A stretch of 64,000 nt of DNA. It comes from Hyposmocoma kahamanoa (taxonomy: Eukaryota > Arthropoda > Insecta > Lepidoptera > Cosmopterigidae). Below, piece after piece: positions 58,601 through 64,000 of this stretch. Position 1 is the first letter of the stretch. Each line of letters opens with the position of its first letter. A program made the position numbers and the translations under genes. The stretch covers positions 3,720,026 through 3,784,025 of the forward strand of contig NW_020653945.1 of assembly GCF_003589595.1 (NCBI RefSeq). Direction: 5' to 3'. The notes under the pieces were generated by a model. It did not search any database and was not told where the DNA came from. It worked only from the letters and a program-made list of their open reading frames with translations.

Positions 58601-61600
58601 ATATCCTCGTTCTGTTTTCTTATTTCTGTGATTGAATTTTGAAGAGAATTTAATTTTTTGTCCTGTTGATCTCTTATATCAGTAACAGAGCACTGTAAAT
58701 TGGCCAATTTATGGTCTTGTTCCTCCTTGAACTCTTTAAACATAGACCTCATATTATCCATAAGATCATTCAGGGTTATCTCTTCACGAGGTCGTTTCTG
58801 TCTAAAGGTTACGGAATGTTCTTTGCCATATGGTGTAGAACCCGCAAGGTCTGGCTCTGACTCGCTACGTGCAGGGGAGGCGGTGGGCTGGGGGGGGAGT
58901 TCTCTTTAGAGGCATATCGAATGAATCGATTTTTTTTTTTCAGAGTCGTAGGACAACGCCAAGATGTTAATCAGTAATGTAAAGTTTAACAATGAATTAT
59001 GAATTAGCCACTTAACAGGTAGCAGGGTTTGCGTAGAGTAAAGTTCACGTAGCACGAAGCACGTCGTAGAGCCGTAGCGTCCCGCCCCCAAACGTAGTAG
59101 CACGAAGTGTAAGTGACGTCAGTAGCGCGCTCAGTGCTACAGCTAATTTCGCGGCGTGATGTCAGGTAGATTGTGGTCGAACGGCAACAACGGTTGACTG
59201 CGGATTTCGGGTCGTCGGTTCGAGCCGCTCGGCGGCACGACAATTGTAGTTACTCAAATCGCCGCACAAAATCCACACAGAGCACCAAGCTGCTATCTCG
59301 GTCGCACTCCCCCCGAGGGGAGGAAAACAGGTAAGAGCCGTTCAAGAGCGACAAGAAAACGAAACCGACACCGCTCACCAATCACAGCAGCACGAGCACA
59401 AATTCAAAACAACAATCAGCGAGCGCACAGCCGCACAACCGCTCTCCGCCGCTATACAAGGAAGACTCGAGAGATCTATGTTGAGTGTGTGCGTTATTAT
59501 TATTATATATAATTTGAGAAGTCCCATGTTCCTGTAATTTGCACCCATCAGCACCTTGACCCTTCAAAATCGGAACGCAGTAATGTTCACATTACTGCTT
59601 GGCGGCAGAAATAGGTAAGTAAGTTGGCTCTTCTAATTATTGATCTTTCACAACAAAATATCTTTTGCTACATCAGTCATAGAGAAGTAAGTTATTATCT
59701 GATAATTTACTTTTCAGAACGTTTCACACTTGGAAAATGAGATCCACAAAGTCCTCATTCAATGGACAGAAGCTGAATTAGTGAAAAAGAAATACTTTTC
59801 TATCAGGTAAGGAAAAATAATAAGGAAAAAAAAACTGAATTAAAATGCTATGCTGTTCGTTACAGACAGGCGCTGGTTGACGACTCTGTGAAATTCGAGA
59901 GTTCTTTGAGTCATATGGAGCAGCTTTTGAAAAACCAGAGAGATGAAATCAAGAAATTGGAGGTGTGTATATGTAGTACAACGACACACAATAAGAACAT
60001 TGTAAAAGAATAATCAAGAATGCACCAAGTCATGCAAATGTATATATAGGTACTACCAACGAAGTGACTGAATCCTTCATCAGGCGTGAACTCCCACGCT
60101 TTGATTTTATCTTCTTAAAATCAAAATGTTTATAGTTTTTCGTATTTTGTTGTGTATAACACAACTCAGACAGGTATAATAATCCTAAAAAGGAGTTATT
60201 TCAGGAGATTTTGTTATATATATAAGTGCTTTCTTGTTTGTATTAATGCCAACAATATGATTTATGCGTTTACGGCTCTTGAAAAAATAAATCTATATAC
60301 ACTTTTTTAAATTTCAACATGGAGCACCAGCCTTTGATCAAAAAGTTCAAGCCCAGCGGTTTTTCAATAAGGATCATAATTCTGTCTGTTTTTAGAATAA
60401 GACCAATGTCCGGACGTGGACACTTTCTGACCCATACACAAGAAATTAATGAATAAAGAGCGAAGAAACCTGTTCTATTCCATAAATCTATTTTTAAACA
60501 TTAACTGTAATTTGATTCGTCCTCAGTTTGTTCGTGAAGAAGCAACGGAGATGCGTATGCGCGCATCTATTGCTACAGGAACGGAGGCTGCGCGTGCGCA
60601 TGATGCAGAACATGCCCGGGTCACGGAGCGAGCCTACTTCACGCAGAGGTTCGAAGAGAGGAAAAGAGAACTGGAGAAACTTGAAAAGAGGATCTTTCCA
60701 CCGCCTGGTAAAAAAAATCCTATCTACACCACATCAGCTTATTGTAATTGATCCATGTCTGTAACTACTATCCTGAAAACTGCAGGTTGTAATCGCACTG
60801 GTTAAAAATACTTTTAATTTTTATAGAATTGTACCTCTCCGTCTCATGGACCAATCACGCGCTTCCTACCATACCTTACATTATACAAGTGTAACGAAAA
60901 GTAAAAAAAAAACAGTAACTTTAAATGACAATTGTACACGTGATAATAAACGATTGTAGCAAAAAAAAAAAATTTACGCACTCGTACAAAAACCGCATGG
61001 ATCGTGAACATTTTATGGGAGGATTTTTAACCGACTTAAAAAAGAAGGAGAATTCGACTGTATCTATATATCATTCTATTCATATCTATATTCTACTCTA
61101 TACTCATTACAACATTTGTGAACCGATTTTGACGATTGTTTTTTTTTTTGTTGGAAAGAGGATACCTCGGTATTGATCCCATTTAAATTTGTAGAAAATA
61201 TCCCACTTCTAAGGGTGGCAAACTAGGGGACTTTCCGGTAACCGATTTCAATAAAACTTGGCAAATAGATGTAATTCCACGAATTTTTGAGGTCGGTCAT
61301 TTAAAAAATAATTTGTAATTAAGTTTTTTATCTCGAATTCATGATACGTTGTTACGTAGATCAATAACTAAAATCGACCCCTCCTATGTAAAGTATCGTA
61401 TGTCGAAATTGTCAAGTTTACAAGAGAGCGTTTTAAAGTTTTGAATTCACTAAAATGAGCATAACACGTGACTTTAGCATGTCTCAGTTTTATTCGGCAA
61501 AACTCGTTACTCACATAGAGTATCCTAGATATCGGTTAGATGAACAACCACAAATTCAATTCCCAAATCCAAACTTTAAAACGCTCATTGTAAACTTGGC

Positions 61601-63454
61601 AATTTCGACATACGATGCTTTACGTAGGAGAGGTCGAAATGTTGTCGAGCATTTCTATTCTACGATATATGATCTAGGTATTGTTTTTAACAATTTGTAA
61701 TGATTTTGATATTATTTCCAGCGCGCCCAATTCGCACGGAATCGAACAGATCAACAGAAGGCGATGTGATCACCGAAGAAGCCACTGCTGCTCAGCAGAT
61801 GGAGGACATCTTCCAGAGGTTAATGAAACTTACTGGTAAGTATTTGTATCAACACTAAAGACGCGTTCTCATTATGTCGTAACGTTTTATGTATCGTTGA
61901 CTCTCTGTGACGACTATCTGTCGTGGATGTTTATTTTATCATTGAACGACTGTCGTGTCTAGCTATTCCCATTAGATCCTAGCTAGACATCCTCCGGTCC
62001 TTCCAACCGCGTAGGAATTTCGGAACTGGAGAGACGCTGTTTTTCGATGTCACGTAGTGAGCGTGCGTTACAGCTCCGCCACCAAGGGAGATTTGGTTGT
62101 CGGATTAGAGTCGACGGCTCAGCGGTGGCAACCATTAGTCAGCGTGCCTACAGCTCCGATACCTATCGGGAAAATAGGGAGGGCGCTATACGTGCACCTG
62201 GGGCGGCTCACCTAAGGCCTTACAGAGGACGCAGTGCAGACGGGCTGATCTGGGGTTAGAAACCTGACTTAGATGGTCCCTGCGCAGGTCATAGTGCGCT
62301 TCTCGTATACCTTAAGGGTCGGTAAGGAGAGTCGCCATTATCAAAAGTAATGTAGAAAGATATGTAGCTGTTCCCACTGGAACGTGACGACAATTTATTG
62401 GTTCACTGCAGCCACCTTGTCGTTTTCGTGACAGAATAGTTTGAAGCAGCGATTATCTGTCGTCACATTTTTATCTTGACGTTTATTTATCGTCAGACGA
62501 CTGTCGTTCTAGCTCTTCTGATTGTCACGACAGTCTGTCGACGTAACGTCAAAAAAGTCGTGAACGACAGTTAGTCGTGTCGTACTGTCTGAACAACTTC
62601 ATTTAAATATACAGGCCACGACACTTTAAACTGCAGGACTATCTGTCGTCACGGCATAATGGGAACCCGCCCTTAGACGTCCAACTGGACACGAATCTAA
62701 GGTACCCAATGTGGATCACATAGAACCATTACGGTTTACTAGAAATGTATTTGAAGAGTAATTAGAATAATTTTATTAGCATTTGATTATGAAAGATTCT
62801 TGCTGATGATGGTACTCGAAACTTTCTGGTTACAAATCGGGCAATTACTTATTACTACTTTACATCCGGTTCATATTATATACCGAGTATCGTTTATTTC
62901 GGAATATTAATAGCATAATTAACCTTAATGTAACCGCAGTTAAGAATATAAAGAGACCATGTCATATTTTGACATTAAGTCGCAGAACAATTCGTCCAGG
63001 GAAGTATTCTGCCACTTTACCCATTTCTGCTGCCAAGCAGGAATGTGAGAATTAAATAGAAAAAAGATAAGGGTGTTGGTGAAATTACAGGTACTCAGGA
63101 CTTATCAACTTATGTCTCAGGGTGACGGGCGCAGTGGCATAGCCTCTTAGATGCTCTGAGTGGCACTGCAACTGTCATGGATAGGCATGTCGCTTAGTAC
63201 CCTGCACACAACTTGTCCCACCCGTCCCTTGGTATAATAAAAAAAGTAGATGATAATCACTTGTTTCCTAAAACAGGAGTAACAGACGCAGAAGAAGTAT
63301 TCGATCGTTTCCGCGCGCAAAGGGAGACGTCGAAGCGCCTGGCGTATCTACAGCAGACCACGGAGGAGGAGAAGCTTCAACTTGAACACACGCAGACTAC
63401 ACTCATGGCTGAGCTGGAAGCTTTTAAGTTCGCCTCTGTTAAGGATAAAGACGA
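49579..63454 (+). CDS. ODAD3: ODAD3/CCDC151-like outer dynein arm docking complex protein, 5' part, eight coding exons
   Basis: Exons 49579-49684, 51906-52105, 52670-52849, 59718-59806, 59866-59962, 60527-60707, 61722-61835 and 63277-63454 join with matching phases into 1145 coding bases (about 381 residues); the gene continues beyond the window. In vertebrates this family helps anchor outer dynein arms to doublet microtubules; in insects the expected site is sperm flagella and ciliated neurons. The product is almost entirely charged coiled coil. Family landmarks are IFEIKKKIQLS joined to EGQRKSYYE near residue 36, VIEQRKMLDLLKYERRKKK near 110, NVSHLENEIHK at 163 and GVTDAEEVFDRF near 323, each matching the order in ODAD3. 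The start ATG is preceded in frame by TAA at 49570. CCDC63/ODAD1-type paralogues are less likely because of these blocks. Intron 3 is swollen by nested transposons. Confidence 0.85.
50612..50745. repeat. Foldback repeat D, right half, in intron 1 of the ODAD3-like gene
   Basis: Contains gtcaaccgtgaccatggaac, ggcccgaaacgttggtttgt, cgcgatttaaatccgg and an end gtcgcgaaaacctaagaaca. That end is the reverse complement of the tatcgagttcttagg start of the copies at 19772 and 25547, so the family has terminal inverted repeats. Confidence 0.75.
51078..51332 (-). mobile_element. SINE-like repeat B in intron 1 of the ODAD3-like gene
   Basis: Near full length in reverse: accttatctatttctgccgc, gtaatgtcagtattactata, acatgggacttgtcaactta, gtctcagagtcacgggcgc and gaggcgcacgacttgttagt, ending at the poly-A-like tataaaa side. 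Confidence 0.85.
51565..51800 (-). repeat. Unclassified lepidopteran-type repeat in intron 1
   Basis: The sequence has tcaaattcaaaccatcttta, gtcagagtcacctgagaagt and gcaagaaactcagggttgcg. I recall these words as typical of a repeat widespread in moth and butterfly genomes, but this is the only copy here. It may be the untranslated 3' end of a LINE. Confidence 0.4.
51906..52105 (+). CDS. ODAD3: ODAD3-like exon 2
   Basis: The acceptor is atttttaag and the donor gtaatt. It encodes GQRKSYYEENEQEKR and IDTLKKEIKLRINELAQA, ending KNTDQ in phase 0. It shows the family's EGDRKAYYE-like block followed by a coiled coil. Confidence 0.85.
52379..52627. mobile_element. MITE family H, copy 2, in intron 2 of the ODAD3-like gene
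   Basis: It matches 5457-5708 across its length, with inverted ends tgccttttctcaaactcgta and acgagtttgagtaagtaagg. It ends about 42 bases before the acceptor of exon 3, inside the zone where branch point and polypyrimidine signals are expected. Confidence 0.8.
52670..52849 (+). CDS. ODAD3: ODAD3-like exon 3
   Basis: The acceptor is tctttctcacag and the donor gtttgt. It encodes exactly 60 codons from IMHNLDLKVIEQRK to KSKIHSAARK in phase 0. An ATG at 52655 lies in the intron, before the acceptor, and is not used. A MITE ends about 42 bases upstream of the exon. Confidence 0.88.
52990..53242 (-). mobile_element. SINE-like repeat B in intron 3
   Basis: Full-length reverse copy: ccttacctatttctgccgcc, aagccgtaatatgagcatta, acatgggacttggtgattta, gcagtggcagtgcccctcag, ccttgttcgtcccatcactt, then an A run. 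The GC-rich foldback at 53248 follows directly. Confidence 0.85.
53248..53413. mobile_element. GC-rich foldback element with 63-bp arms
   Basis: The arm 53249-53311, beginning aaagcgtgaaacacacagag, is the reverse complement of 53350-53412 at 57 of 63 positions. A 38-base spacer contains an aataataataat tract. The arms are far richer in G+C than the surroundings. The ends can be read with TA target duplications. Transcribed as part of the intron, it would form a long stable hairpin. Confidence 0.9.
53898..53983 (+). mobile_element. SINE B, left part of a nested stack
   Basis: The sequence ctaaatggtaagtgacacgc to ctgaggggcactatcact matches the left half of repeat B and then stops where SINE A begins. 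The continuation of repeat B appears at 59512, on the far side of the SINE A and LINE insertions. Confidence 0.8.
53984..54170 (+). mobile_element. SINE A, left part, interrupted by the LINE
   Basis: It has the typical head (ggccgaacggttatc), B box ggttcgattcccggg and body up to tttccctagtgc, then agatct, where the LINE begins. The missing 3' end, atgttgagtgtgtgcgttatt, is found at 59478. The SINE A copy was therefore in place before the LINE arrived. Confidence 0.93.
54428..54530. repeat. TG/CA microsatellite in the LINE 3' region
   Basis: An interrupted gtgtgtgtgtgtgtgtgtg tract with gtgtct and gtgcgtg variants. It lies between the ORF2 stop and the element's 3' end, and probably belongs to the element rather than the host intron. 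Confidence 0.85.
54581..57523 (-). CDS. LINE ORF2: endonuclease/reverse transcriptase, 980 residues, intact
   Basis: The protein nicks genomic DNA and copies element RNA at the nick. The N-terminal third is an APE-type endonuclease: NIRS at 43-46, TECW at 71-74, YRSP at 138-141, GDIN at 170-173, LDHI at 211-214 and a final DH at 233-234. The reverse transcriptase includes NNYRPISVLTSLSKILEK, FLDLSKAFD at 604-612, GVPQGSVLGPTLFLIY and the catalytic YADD at 694-697. A C-terminal region of about 250 residues, with YLGVHLD and AWGG motifs, follows. There is no RNase H domain. Length is normal for the group and there are no internal stops. The start ATG overlaps the stop of the upstream frame as ATGA (57520-57523), suggesting coupled translation. 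Confidence 0.97.
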   Translation of the reverse strand: MNIDQLNNDVDDLQHYDSFYCSPDECLSYIDPTRNSLKIFHVNIRSINRNFDELTLFLNRLDLNPDIIILTECWLSKVVNIPDLIGFNSHRSTTQNQNDGVIIFVKTQITCDVLVSSLCDASGLTFTYKNTIAFVAVYRSPANKNIDNFLISLNNLITSLAAYETIAVIGDININILCDTNDPKSESYLNLLASHGLLPAHSFITHDKSCLDHIMLRSNRKAVTLVFDSGFTDHAPILTCIDQNKNISHSSIHSRINYQNVVNEIAQTDFSPILSCKNANIAAEMLVSNISMCIVHNTSVVRVSCRKRITKPWITPGILRCIRNRDRLHKMVKNNKNNVIIKITFLRYRNFCNKLLKKLKRIYEQNELQKAKHNPKATWNVIKNISNLRTKSLPSKELLNLTSAPKTSLNMVNKYFGNIGYHLASGVRQAQQFSTISINKPSLPDNVNLLGNSMALLETTESEVDNVIAGLRADSAVGYDGISSTVLKSARGPLTPVITHVCNLCLRSGVFPNVFKRALVHPIHKGGDKRDLNNYRPISVLTSLSKILEKILNVRLTGFLDRYNILSENQYGFRKGLSTEDGVIKLTDFIVKNIDKKYKVIGTFLDLSKAFDTVSVPILTHKMEAIGIRGVALNIFHDYLMGRRQCVKVDAFVSDDEYVSYGVPQGSVLGPTLFLIYINNLCQMKIPNCNIITYADDTVLLTHGVTWEHAREHTENALRKTANWLSENLLTLNVNKTKYITFSASKITQPKIDTFNIKMHNCDIFDDSCACLNLTRTETIKYLGVHLDSTLSWSTHLDTMTSRVRKLMPVFRKLRVSADWNTLKMVYFALAQSILTYCIPAWGGACASHFLKLERAQRTVLKLITKKSFLYPTTKLYMDCEVLTVRQLYVLQLILRKHSSLPLDVNIINKRMKYRVCQPIPHKTSLAARQYYVRSSSVYNKINKILDIYTLPLRKLKPTLKDWLQKLSFAATEDLITKPW
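57520..57966 (-). CDS. Candidate readthrough extension of LINE ORF1, 148 codons, hydrophobic
   Basis: After the ORF1 stop TGA (57969-57967) the same frame continues CTA GTT and stays open for 148 codons to a TGA at 57522-57520. There is no in-frame ATG, so the normal way to reach it would be reading through the ORF1 stop; the context TGA-CTAG is the known leaky-stop signal. Residues about 11-56 are strongly hydrophobic (PFLFAFLLIFLIIL, then LLFFSFFGLLGFLIISF), enough for one or two membrane spans. The rest is rich in His, Thr, Lys and Cys, with no known domain. The stop overlaps the ORF2 start. The region is poor in G, which lowers the rate of TGA and TAG stops, so a chance open frame remains possible. 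Confidence 0.5.
   Translation of the reverse strand, partial: LVFVNHENKRPFLFAFLLIFLIILCYLLFFSFFGLLGFLIISFLAIFTYFIKLHITYCQIHYTLKNSKLHNHPHTLYSLTHPSSKPHILNTINCPLHETHFHTCSPSYKITYAQIIKCKIKTTTPKDIQFNCSNDPLNCFKYNLSNLL
57967..58915 (-). CDS. LINE ORF1: coiled-coil and FP25K-like domain protein, with a one-base frameshift
   Basis: ORF1 proteins of such elements bind the element RNA. The frame open from 58908 downward includes 264 codons after an internal ATG at 58761. It has a coiled coil at about 1-110 (heptads around LEEKLETFERQNR), then a domain like that shared by baculovirus FP25K and many insect LINE ORF1 proteins (EIRNIPVPKSETKEDLL, later KMRRLFFLARSFA and FCWTSRGRIYLRKK). The probable original start is ATG at 58915 (MPLKRT), but it is out of frame: a run of eight C (58897-58890) is one base too long, seven being in frame. 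The corrected length would be 315 residues. The break could be real or a homopolymer error. The stop is TGA followed by CTAG. Confidence 0.88.
58916..59471 (-). promoter_or_regulatory. LINE 5' untranslated region and presumed internal promoter
   Basis: About 555 bases lie between the ORF1 start and the 5' target duplication. The sequence is CpG-rich and has short open frames only. LINEs of this kind usually carry an internal promoter here, but no specific element was recognised. It starts directly next to agatct with no extra bases, suggesting a complete 5' end. Confidence 0.6.
59472..59511 (+). mobile_element. SINE A, right part of the nested stack
   Basis: The second agatct is followed by atgttgagtgtgtgcgttat and att triplets, the normal 3' end of SINE A. 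It is the continuation of 53984-54170. Confidence 0.92.
59512..59640 (+). mobile_element. SINE B, right part of the nested stack
   Basis: The sequence gagaagtcccatgttcctgt to gcttggcggcagaaataggt is the right half of repeat B, continuing 53898-53983. About 25 consensus bases around the SINE A junction are missing on one side or the other. Confidence 0.82.
59718..59806 (+). CDS. ODAD3: ODAD3-like exon 4
   Basis: The acceptor is ttacttttcag and the donor gtaagg. It encodes NVSHLENEIHKVLIQWTEAE and then LVKKKYFSI plus two bases of an arginine codon. NVxxLENElHK is one of the most characteristic blocks of the family. Confidence 0.9.
59866..59962 (+). CDS. ODAD3: ODAD3-like exon 5
   Basis: The acceptor is tgttcgttacag and the donor gtgtgt. 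It completes the split arginine and encodes QALVDDSVKFESSLSHMEQ and LLKNQRDEIKKLE, ending in phase 0. Confidence 0.9.
60527..60707 (+). CDS. ODAD3: ODAD3-like exon 6
   Basis: The acceptor is gattcgtcctcag and the donor gtaaaa. It encodes FVREEATEMRMRASIATGTE, then ERAYFTQRFEERKRELEKLE and KRIFPPP plus one base. The higher G+C content of this exon stands out from the introns around it. Confidence 0.9.
61010..61315 (-). repeat. Repeat family F in intron 6
   Basis: Reverse copy with ttaaccgacttaaaaaagaa, gtgaaccgattttgacgatt, ttgttggaaagaggatacct, cggtaaccgatttcaataaa and a cgaatttttgaggtcggt end. It is about 300 bp, similar in length to 32675-32975. Confidence 0.75.
61722..61835 (+). CDS. ODAD3: ODAD3-like exon 7
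   Basis: The acceptor is attatttccag and the donor gtaagt. The leftover G plus CG gives alanine, then RPIRTESNRSTEGDVITEE and QMEDIFQRLMKLT plus one base. Confidence 0.9.
61856..62675. mobile_element. Inverted-repeat element of about 820 bp in intron 7, probably composite
   Basis: The left end taaagacgcgttctcattat is matched by the reverse complement of the right end, taagggcgggttcccattat, over about 29 bp. Blocks rich in ctgtcgt/acgacag recur inside (61905-61968 and 62450-62590). A central 61970-62385 stretch of different, GC-richer sequence looks like a later insertion. No transposase frame was found. Superfamily unknown. Confidence 0.6.
62995..63246 (-). mobile_element. SINE-like repeat B in intron 7, next to exon 8
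   Basis: Reverse copy: gtccagggaagtattctgcc, acccatttctgctgccaagc, ggtgaaattacaggtact, tatgtctcagggtgacggg and cgtcccttggtataataaaa. It ends about 30 bases before exon 8, so its A-rich head side forms part of the region before the acceptor. Confidence 0.83.
63277..63454 (+). CDS. ODAD3: ODAD3-like exon 8
   Basis: The acceptor is tcctaaaacag and the donor gtgagt. It encodes GVTDAEEVFDRFRAQRETSK and then a coiled coil ending VKDKD plus two bases, so at least one more exon follows outside the window. GVTDxxEVxxRF is a family signature. Confidence 0.9.
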
Positions 63455-64000
63455 GTGAGTTGATGCTTAAAGCCTATTGTTCACATAATGGCAGTGAACA
63501 GTCTATGTAACGTATACTAATGGGGATCGATCTCATCGACGCGCTAATATGTTAAGGATGTCTGCTACGATATATTACAAGCATAATTTTATACTAGCTG
63601 GAGCACACAGTCAAATCAAAACGGAACAAAGTTTTAGTACAAATTACCTAAGGTCGTCAATTTACAGAATTTGGGATGAACCTAAGAAAAGTCTGTGCGG
63701 TTTTCGCCACTAGCTAACTTTAAACCATAATTCAAGGGGACTGTTAATCTCCATACTGCAGATCGCAACTCTGAAAAAGTTTAAAATTCCGTCTTCCATC
63801 AACGGCCTGGAAGTAGTTTATATTATGTAAATGGCTGAAAATATTAATTAATTCACCTTTAATATGAAATATAAGAATATGAGCTAAAATTATTTTCTAA
63901 ACTTCAAATATGCGTGTCAATAGATGGCATCGTGTATTACAAACTAATTTATAAATTAACGCTTCCTAATGTGGGTAGATGGCGCTAATCGTAAAGAAAA
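63455..64000. other. Intron after exon 8, nothing recognised
   Basis: Intronic sequence of the ODAD3-like gene up to the window edge. No further exon was found. A short tagatggcgctaatcg near the end may be a small family E trace. Confidence 0.4.

Larger units (their letters stand above)
54171..59471 (-). mobile_element. Full-length non-LTR retrotransposon (LINE), 5.3 kb
   Basis: The element lies between two copies of agatct (54165-54170 and 59472-59477), a 6-bp target duplication within SINE A. On the minus strand it has a 5' untranslated region of about 555 bases, ORF1, an ORF1 extension, ORF2 and a 3' region of about 410 bases with a CA/TG microsatellite, ending in att triplets. ORF2 has an APE-type endonuclease and a reverse transcriptase but no RNase H, suggesting the CR1/jockey group; the exact clade is not resolved. 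ORF2 is intact and the duplication is exact, so insertion was recent. ORF1 has a one-base frameshift near its start. The element fills most of intron 3 of the ODAD3-like gene, in antisense orientation. Confidence 0.93.

Noticed and set aside
59004..59243. Reading frame upstream of ORF1 in the LINE
   Set aside because: It lies in the 5' untranslated region, has no family motif and overlaps other short frames.
60449..60751. 100-residue standalone protein at exon 6
   Set aside because: Only the middle (60527-60707) is coding-like; its ends are intron sequence beyond consensus splice sites.

Overview
This is a 64 kb piece of an AT-rich animal nuclear genome, most likely from a moth or butterfly (Lepidoptera). 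The evidence is spliced genes with GT/AG introns, abundant tRNA-related SINEs, RTE- and CR1/jockey-type LINE fragments of the sort common in Lepidoptera, and many short inverted-repeat elements. There are no bacterial operons, no CRISPR arrays and no rRNA or functional tRNA genes. The species cannot be named from the sequence alone.

Two host genes can be supported, both near the right end. On the plus strand, eight coding exons (49579-63454, continuing past the window) join in phase into about 381 residues of a coiled-coil protein. It resembles ODAD3 (CCDC151), a subunit of the outer dynein arm docking complex of motile cilia and sperm flagella. About 840 bases away, on the opposite strand, lies the first coding exon of another gene (48630-48741). 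It encodes a signal peptide and ends in a consensus donor site. The two genes diverge from a shared intergenic segment with CpG-rich patches. The later exons of the minus-strand gene were not found; much of the left 48 kb may be its first intron or intergenic DNA.

From 1 to 48 kb the recognisable content is repeats: two SINE families (here A and B), a SINE-like family (C), a tRNA-like module carried in an inverted-repeat element (E), an hAT-type MITE with 8-bp target duplications, a foldback family (D), further families F and G, a 42-bp minisatellite, and 5'-truncated LINE fragments. Several are nested in one another.

The third intron of the ODAD3-like gene holds a three-level nest: SINE B contains SINE A, which contains a full-length 5.3 kb LINE (54171-59471, minus strand) flanked by the 6-bp duplication agatct. 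The LINE has the most interesting signal in the window. Its ORF1 ends in TGA followed directly by CTAG, the known leaky-stop context. The same frame then stays open for 148 codons without any ATG, encodes a long hydrophobic stretch, and ends in an ATGA overlap with the start of an intact 980-residue endonuclease/reverse transcriptase ORF2. This suggests stop-codon readthrough coupled to termination-reinitiation. It is inferred from sequence only.
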